Below are positions 58,615-64,000 of a stretch of DNA of 64,000 nucleotides, one piece after another. Source of the DNA: Catonia carolina. Taxonomy: Eukaryota > Arthropoda > Insecta > Hemiptera > Achilidae. The stretch is from assembly GCA_035578175.1 (NCBI GenBank), contig JAQMRL010000003.1:27724672-27788671 (forward strand), written 5' to 3'. Both the position numbers and the translations under genes were made by a program. The first letter of the stretch is position 1, and each line of letters begins with the position of its first letter. The notes under the pieces were generated by a model. The model made no database searches, was not told where the DNA came from, and saw only the letters and a program-made list of their open reading frames with translations.

Positions 58615-58860
58615 ATCTGTTGGCATAGTAGGTAATGCAGTAAGTCAAGTGCTGTTGATTATTCACCTGATAGGCTATTTTGTTGTTAACTTCATTGTTG
58701 TTGTTCAGGTCATCAACCACATGTTTCGATTGAGCCCCTAGAGCTTTTATTAGGTAAAATGTGGATAAACTTGTTTTTCCCTTTTTACCTAGGGGAAAGA
58801 TTATGACCCTTTTCAATAAGCTATATAGGCCCATAATCCCTTGAAAAAAATTACTTCGGC
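58615..58860 (-). repeat. SINE-like repeat with CAACAACAAT tail, minus strand
   Basis: The complement contains GGAAAAACAAGTTTATCCAC, TTTTACCTAATAAAAGCTCT and GATGACCTGAACAACAACAA, related to the plus-strand copy at 43443-43690. Confidence 0.5.
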
Positions 58861-58957
58861 AATTTATTGTTTTTGTAATACATTATCATAACTTTTTCCT
58901 ACTTAATGACAATACAATAAGGTTAAGGTTAAGGTTAATATTAATTTGTTAATCCTA

Positions 58958-59620
58958 AAATATTTTTATCAAAATCGGTCAGGCCAAATAAGTTGTTTGA
59001 TCGTGCATTTTTCACTTTCTTGCAATTTATTCAAAAATTGCATTTACAATTTTTTTTTAAAAATTGCCTCATTACGTGTTTTATGTTATACATGTTAGAG
59101 TAAGACTCATGTCTGCTGGAACTCTTGAAGGGCTGCTCTCTAGTGGTAAACAATGGTAAAAATATGCAATCTAGGACAAAAAACGTGTTAATGTATAATG
59201 AAAGTTGTACCATATTTTTCATTTTAAGCTCTTTTTCAAGCGTAAATGAGTAATTTTCTGTATTTTAATCATTGAAAAATGAGTTATTAAAAATTCTCTT
59301 AAAAAATTAATTTATTTTAGGATTGTAGCCTTAGTGCGCATTATACGACAAAAGTGTACATAACTGAAGTTATCTAACCTACAACTTTTATTAAAATGTT
59401 TTTTACAGCACTTAGTTTAACGTCAGTTAGTAAGTTTCGGTATTTTTCTCATGAAAATCAAAGTTTAACAGAGGTTAATTTTCTTTAGCGTCTTTAACTC
59501 ATAATTAAGTTTAGGTATGTTTTTTTTATTTTACATGGCTTACTCATGATAAAACAGGTGAGACATTCATTATTTACATTGACAAGAGAACGTCGTGCGA
59601 GAGTTTCACACCAAATTTTT
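58958..59620 (+). mobile_element. Helentron-like element, copy F, old and 5'-truncated
   Basis: It aligns by eye with the 3' two thirds of copies A and B: TTTTATCAAAATCGGTCAGG, the CATGTCTGCTGGAA segment, TTAGTGCGCATTATACGACA and CTACAACTTTT. The end TTGACAAGAGAACGTCGTGC carries a degenerate hairpin before ACCAAATTTTT. It is strongly diverged. Confidence 0.6.
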
Positions 59621-59624
59621 TAAT

Positions 59625-61565
59625 TTTTCTTATGTGTCAGCTAATTTAACCATTTACCACTTAGTCAAAATAAAGTGTTTTCCCCAAAACTAGTAACGTA
59701 CAACTTTTCACCTGATTATTGCGGGGAAAAATCAAAGGATCTTTTATATTTTAAATTAAAACAATCCGTGAGTCTTAGAATGACGGGAAAGGAGGAGCTA
59801 AAAGAAGCGGGAAACTGTGAGAGAAAGAGTCTCCGTAAGAAAATGGGCCAGAAGATAATGGACGAACAACAAAAGTTACAAAGAGAAGAAACTGGATTAG
59901 GAAAACGAGCGGTTAATAAAATATTATCAGAAAACGAAAATTACAACTCCATGGTTTTCTATAGAATGGATGAGAAACAGTTTTTTATAAGTGGTTTAAA
60001 AAATTTAAAAAATATCTGAATATATTGGAATATTCTGAGACATTATGTCCGACCGAAACAAATATAGAGCACACATTACTGACTTCGACTTCGAGAGTTT
60101 CTAAGACGAGCAATAGCAGAACGCAAGAACGGAAAAGAGCCCCTACATTGCAAAAATGCTTAGATATTAAATCTTCATGTTTACAAGTTCTAAATTGGTT
60201 CTAAGTGACAAAAACCCCATTAGCAGTATGAAATTAAAAAATAATCACACGTTTTGTAGAATTCAAATTATCATATATTTTTCATTCTCGATTTCATTGT
60301 TGTGATTGACAAAAAATAGGGAAATGTTTAAGGAAACTACCTCTGTAACAGTATTATTAAGGTCGTGCTTATTTTAGGGAGACCTATCTAGATATTGTTA
60401 CGTTGAAATTTACATTTCTAATATATTATTTTGATGCAATTTATTGTTTATTTATTTAACCTAATAAAGGTAGATATCACGTTTCATCGTGTGTCAGAAA
60501 TTGTGTGGTCGAAATACGGTCAGATTATTGAAAAATAACGTAGCTTGTCCTACATTTTTTTATAGAATGATAAAATTCTAATAGTTTGGAATTTATTAAG
60601 AATAGGTAAAATTATTTTATATTTAAAATTAAAAGGAAAAAGATAATTATTTTTACTAATTATTGTTTATAAAATCGTAAATTAGTATATTATAAACTAA
60701 ACGAAAGTAATTTCAGATATGATTTACATTGAATTTATTAAACAAAACTAAAAGCAGAAAAATAAACATTAATCGTAAGTTCTGTCAACAGTAAGAAATA
60801 ATTTTAAAAGAGATTTAAAAACAATGTTGTTTTTCAAATTGATGAAATTAGCATAACCATCTAGTTTTTATACGAAGTTTAATTTTTAAATAATGAAGAA
60901 CCGACGAAGCGGTCTAAAGAGACTGCTTGTTTCTGCTTAAAATGAACATTACTATACAAGCTGAAATTTTGAGATATTCATTTCAAACCCTTTTAGAAAA
61001 TAAGCCTTTCGTAGTTTCCATTGGAGAGCACTATAAACATCAACCCTGTAATATTAATCTTCATAGCTTTTCATAAATAAATAGGAGCTTTCGTTGTATT
61101 TCAGATTATCCTCCATACTTAAATCGGCACAGTTTTAATACAACTTCTAATTAATTCACAAGTGCTTTATTAGTACACTTCGTTAGCTGAAAACGTTCCG
61201 GCTATTTAATTACAAGTTTCATGGTTAATCATAAAAGTATGTACCAATTTGTTTTGTAAACTATTTTCAACATCCCTTCAAAGAGCCTTTAAATTTAGTG
61301 GTACTTAATTATATTTAGGCCTAATTAACTTTTCCTGAATTAACAACTGTTTACTAAATTTGAAGGTGTTTTTCAATTCATCTACTGTGCGTTTGTGTAA
61401 GATAGCTATTTCTATCTTTTACGGTAAATTACAGGTATATAATCTTAGGTTCTTATAATGCAGTGTTTGATTCCCAACTTTTTGTTTGGTTTACGTTTGA
61501 CTGATTTTGATTCCCAATTGGGTTCTGAATCTGACAAAACGGTGTTTTAGTATAACAGTATTCCA
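59625..61565. other. AT-rich DNA with one unassigned frame
   Basis: A plus-strand frame 59675-60019 (114 codons, GTG at the open end, no upstream ATG) is Lys/Glu-rich in its middle. I recognise no family, and the composition alone does not make it a gene. The rest holds nothing I can name. Confidence 0.4.
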
Positions 61566-61570
61566 AAATT

Positions 61571-61700
61571 GATATCTATACTAAATAATAGTATAAAGAA
61601 TTAATGTTTGTATGTTTGTACAAGGTAATCCTAAAAACTACCCAATCGATTTAAAAAACTTCTCTGTTCGAGAGCTTAGTTTCTTGAGTATCACAGCTAT
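61571..61700 (+). repeat. 5' end of an interspersed element (ATCTATACTA terminus)
   Basis: ATCTATACTAAATAATAGTA, then TGTTTGTATGTTTGTACAAG and CTACCCAATCGATTTAAAAA. This is the inverse type of the terminus found at 54030-54050. The class is unknown to me. Confidence 0.45.
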
Positions 61701-62036
61701 GTCATTGCATAACTTAAACTTTAACGTCAGTCAAGGTAAGTTATTTTATCTATCTTTTACATTGTTCTACACAATGTGTTGTATTACTCAGGTATCATAA
61801 AACTTACACTGACGCTTTATAGTACATCACTCTTTCCTTTTTAAATTTATTTAAAAACAGCTGGATCAAAACGTAAACAAACCGTGTTTAGCATTGTGCT
61901 CATGTTATTTTATAATTTTTATAATGTAAGAGCTTTTTCATGTGTGCTAATTATTTAATTTAGAACTGTGCTTGTGCGGGTTATTTATTTATTTTTTGAG
62001 TAAATATATTTCAACTCTTTATATAGTATATTTAGT

Positions 62037-63350
62037 ATGGACTCTGAACCTAACCAAGACTGCACTAATGGCAGCAATCATAACCCATTACAAGAATGGG
62101 AATCAGTTCCTGCTAGGAAACGGCCAGCCCCTGGTGTTTCCAGGAGTGACCCTAGGAAGCTACCTCGGCCAGATTCGGTTTCATTAGAAGAGCCATCCGT
62201 GACGACAGAAAATCGATTTTCTGTCCTTACCGATCCTGACACACCTGCAAACCCATCCATTGAACGCGAAAAGAAACCGCCACCAATCTTCCTAACGGAC
62301 GTTCAAGACTACGCCCAACTAGTAAAATCGTTGGAAGAAGTAGGCGGTCCGCAATCATTCACACTCCGGTCAAGTATCAAAGGTGTTACCATCTACCCAA
62401 CCTCACCGTCGATATACAGACAATTCATCCATCACTTGGAAGACCGAAAGGCCCGGTTTCACACGTATCAACTACAGGAACAACGAGCACAACGTATTGT
62501 CATTAAAGGACTACATCACACCACGCCAAAAGAGCTAATAGCGGAGGCTCTCAAGGATAAGGGTTACATAGTTCGAAATGCGGTGTTCGCAATTTCGAAC
62601 CGAGATCGTACACCTTTGCCGATGTTTTTCGTCGATATAGAGCCGGAGACGTACAATAACAAAATATACGACATAAAAACTTTATTATATACAAGGATTA
62701 CAGTTGAGGAACCACATAAACGGAGGGAAATTGTACAGTGTACGCGCTGTCAAAATTTTGGACACACAAAATCTTACTGCCGTCACCCTCACCGCTGTGT
62801 TAGGTGTGGTGGCGGCCACGAATCTGGCAGTTGTTGTAAAACAAGACAGTCACCGGCCACCTGCGCAAACTGTGGAAAAGATCACCCAGCAAATTACAGA
62901 GGCTGCGAAGTTCATAAACACCTGCGAGCTAGTCGAAACCGTTTCACACAACCACAACCGAAACATACTTCCAACCAACCAGCCACACCGAAACCGGAAG
63001 ATTTTCCACCTCTGCCGCAACAACCAACAAAAACACCTACCCTAACTCCATCATCACGCCAACACTCAACTCATCAGTTAACACCGTCTGAATCGGCGGT
63101 TTCAGTAACTTCAACACCACAACCACCCATCTCACAGGAGAGAAACAGACATCATGCATGGACACATAATCATCGTCATCTTCATCCTCATACCTCACAG
63201 GTAGGGCCTCAATCTCCTCCCCAGTTACCTAATGTTGATCAGATTTTTAATTTATTGGTTCAATTAAATCAACTCCTCCAGCCTCTTTTCTCGCTCGCTA
63301 CACACATATCCCACATTACACAGTCTTTAAGTAACAGTTATGGCCATTAA
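62037..63350 (+). CDS. jockey ORF1, Gag-like nucleic-acid-binding protein, 437 aa, intact
   Basis: This is the RNA-binding, nucleoprotein-forming partner of the LINE. The ATG at 62037 follows an AT-rich leader. Residues 1-90 are polar and Pro-rich. Residues 150-230 match the conserved Gag-like segment (QRIVIKGLHHTTP, KDKGYIVRNAVF, PLPMFFVDIEPE) upstream of the knuckles. Three CCHC zinc knuckles follow: C235-C238-H243-C248, C254-C257-H261-C266 and C276-C279-H283-C290. The tail is a long Pro/Thr/Ser/His-rich low-complexity region ending in a hydrophobic stretch near 405-430. No stops or frameshifts occur, so this part may still be functional. Confidence 0.92.
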   Translation: MDSEPNQDCTNGSNHNPLQEWESVPARKRPAPGVSRSDPRKLPRPDSVSLEEPSVTTENRFSVLTDPDTPANPSIEREKKPPPIFLTDVQDYAQLVKSLEEVGGPQSFTLRSSIKGVTIYPTSPSIYRQFIHHLEDRKARFHTYQLQEQRAQRIVIKGLHHTTPKELIAEALKDKGYIVRNAVFAISNRDRTPLPMFFVDIEPETYNNKIYDIKTLLYTRITVEEPHKRREIVQCTRCQNFGHTKSYCRHPHRCVRCGGGHESGSCCKTRQSPATCANCGKDHPANYRGCEVHKHLRASRNRFTQPQPKHTSNQPATPKPEDFPPLPQQPTKTPTLTPSSRQHSTHQLTPSESAVSVTSTPQPPISQERNRHHAWTHNHRHLHPHTSQVGPQSPPQLPNVDQIFNLLVQLNQLLQPLFSLATHISHITQSLSNSYGH

Positions 63351-64000
63351 TTTACTCACTGCAAATTCACTGACAGTTCTCCTTTGGAATGCAAACGGTC
63401 TGACGAAACGCAAAACTGAGTTAGTTACATTCTCACCGTATTGACGTAGCCCTAATCTCAGAGACACATCTTACAGCTAGGTCTCGATTTTATATTCGCG
63501 ACTATAGGATCTATCGGACCGATCATCCGGATGGTACAAGCCATGGGGGTACGTCCATACTAGTCAAATCCTCAATCACACACAATGTTTTAACACTTTT
63601 TTCCACTCCTCATGTCCAAACGACCCTGATAAATTTGCCATGCAAGAGCATAAATTTTACCATAGGATCAGTGTATTGTCCTCCTAGACACATCATAAAT
63701 TCCCAAATGTTTAGAGATTTCTTTAATAGTCTAGGTAATCGGTTTCTTATTGGAGGAGACTGGAACGGTAAGCACATACAGTGGGGATCCCGTGTATGTT
63801 CTCACAGGGGCAGAAATTTACTAAAAGCTATAACAGAAAATCATCTACATTATATTTCTCCAGATAGTCCAACATACTGGCCCTCCGCACGTACCAAATT
63901 ACCAGACCTCCTTGACTTTTTTGTTTGTAAGAATCTATCACACCTTCCTATTGAAATAACCACAGTAAATTACCTCTCATCAGATCATTCCCCCATACTT
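63340..64000 (+). pseudogene. jockey ORF2, endonuclease domain, frameshifted and cut by the window end
   Basis: This would be the endonuclease-RT of the element. The ATG at 63340 overlaps ORF1 by 11 nt. The first frame reads LLTANSLTVLLWNANGLTKR, then ...KTELVTF, and meets TGA at 63442. From 63434 another frame continues: HRIDVALISETHLTARSRFY, GGDWNGKHIQWGS and SSDHSPIL at the very end. The shift lies at about 63431-63434, where a few residues also seem to be missing, consistent with a small deletion. The catalytic signatures WN, E of SETH, GDWN and SDH are all retained. The second frame is open for 189 codons up to base 64000; the RT is beyond the window. Confidence 0.88.

Larger units (their letters stand above)
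61800..64000 (+). mobile_element. jockey-clade LINE, 5' part, continues past the window
   Basis: ORF1 (62037-63350) encodes a Gag-like protein. ORF2 starts 11 bases before its end with an endonuclease domain. The order and the overlap are typical of jockey elements. The 5' end is not defined: no TSD can be seen because the right end is outside the window. About 230 bases upstream of ORF1 may be the 5' UTR with its internal promoter. Confidence 0.85.

Noticed and set aside
58919..58938. Interstitial telomere repeat (AAGGTT)n
   Set aside because: There are only three units and the unit is not the insect TTAGG repeat.
59675..60019. Lys/Glu-rich 114-codon gene
   Set aside because: There is no ATG at the open end and no family resemblance. 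The length is unremarkable for the window.

Overview
The window is repeat-rich, AT-rich intergenic DNA from an animal genome. An insect is most likely. The evidence is the mix of jockey-clade and RTE-clade LINEs, tRNA-derived SINEs, mariner, pogo and piggyBac-type elements, and Helentron-like repeats. One SINE (about 24198-24485) resembles a family I associate with Hemiptera, but that is a weak inference. I found no host protein-coding exon, rRNA, functional tRNA gene or CRISPR array. Nearly everything that can be interpreted is a transposable element or its debris.

Left part (1-7560): a full-length RTE-clade LINE (714-4006) is bounded by a perfect 11-bp target-site duplication and sits inside the tail of a minus-strand SINE. 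Its single endonuclease-RT frame is broken by two in-frame stops. A decayed LINE C-terminus (5991-6247) and a possible retroelement 3' end (6832-7050) follow.

Central-left part (7560-17480): the most striking object in the window. A 3,737-bp unit occurs as LTR-internal-LTR-internal-LTR (8070-17360) with TG...CA termini, a 4-bp AAGC target duplication, a primer-binding site like the 3' end of initiator tRNA-Met, and a G-rich polypurine tract. The internal region has no recognisable gag or pol. It is therefore a non-autonomous LTR retrotransposon in tandem, with copies that keep register exactly. It is nested inside a minus-strand jockey-type pseudogene.

Middle part (17480-43700): AT-rich DNA carrying an interspersed family of about 1 kb. 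The family has an internal (TG)n array, asymmetric terminal inverted repeats and a 3' hairpin, the architecture of Helentron-derived HINE/DINE-1 elements. Copies or fragments lie near 20770, 30043, 31671, 38645, 40704 and 58958. Also present are decayed jockey and mariner pseudogenes, a piggyBac-like TTAA MITE (32753-33305), a deleted pogo/Tigger element (36366-37066), an old RTE 3' end (about 42312-42715) and several SINEs.

Right part (43700-64000): a 5'-truncated RTE copy (48059-49436) with its own 11-bp target duplication, minus-strand SINEs, other LINE RT tails (about 50600-51010, 52183-52693 and 57690-58060), and a Z-DNA-type GT/GC/AC palindrome with a 120-bp duplication. At the end is a jockey-clade LINE with an intact three-zinc-knuckle ORF1 (62037-63350) and an ORF2 endonuclease domain that is frameshifted near 63431 and runs off the window.
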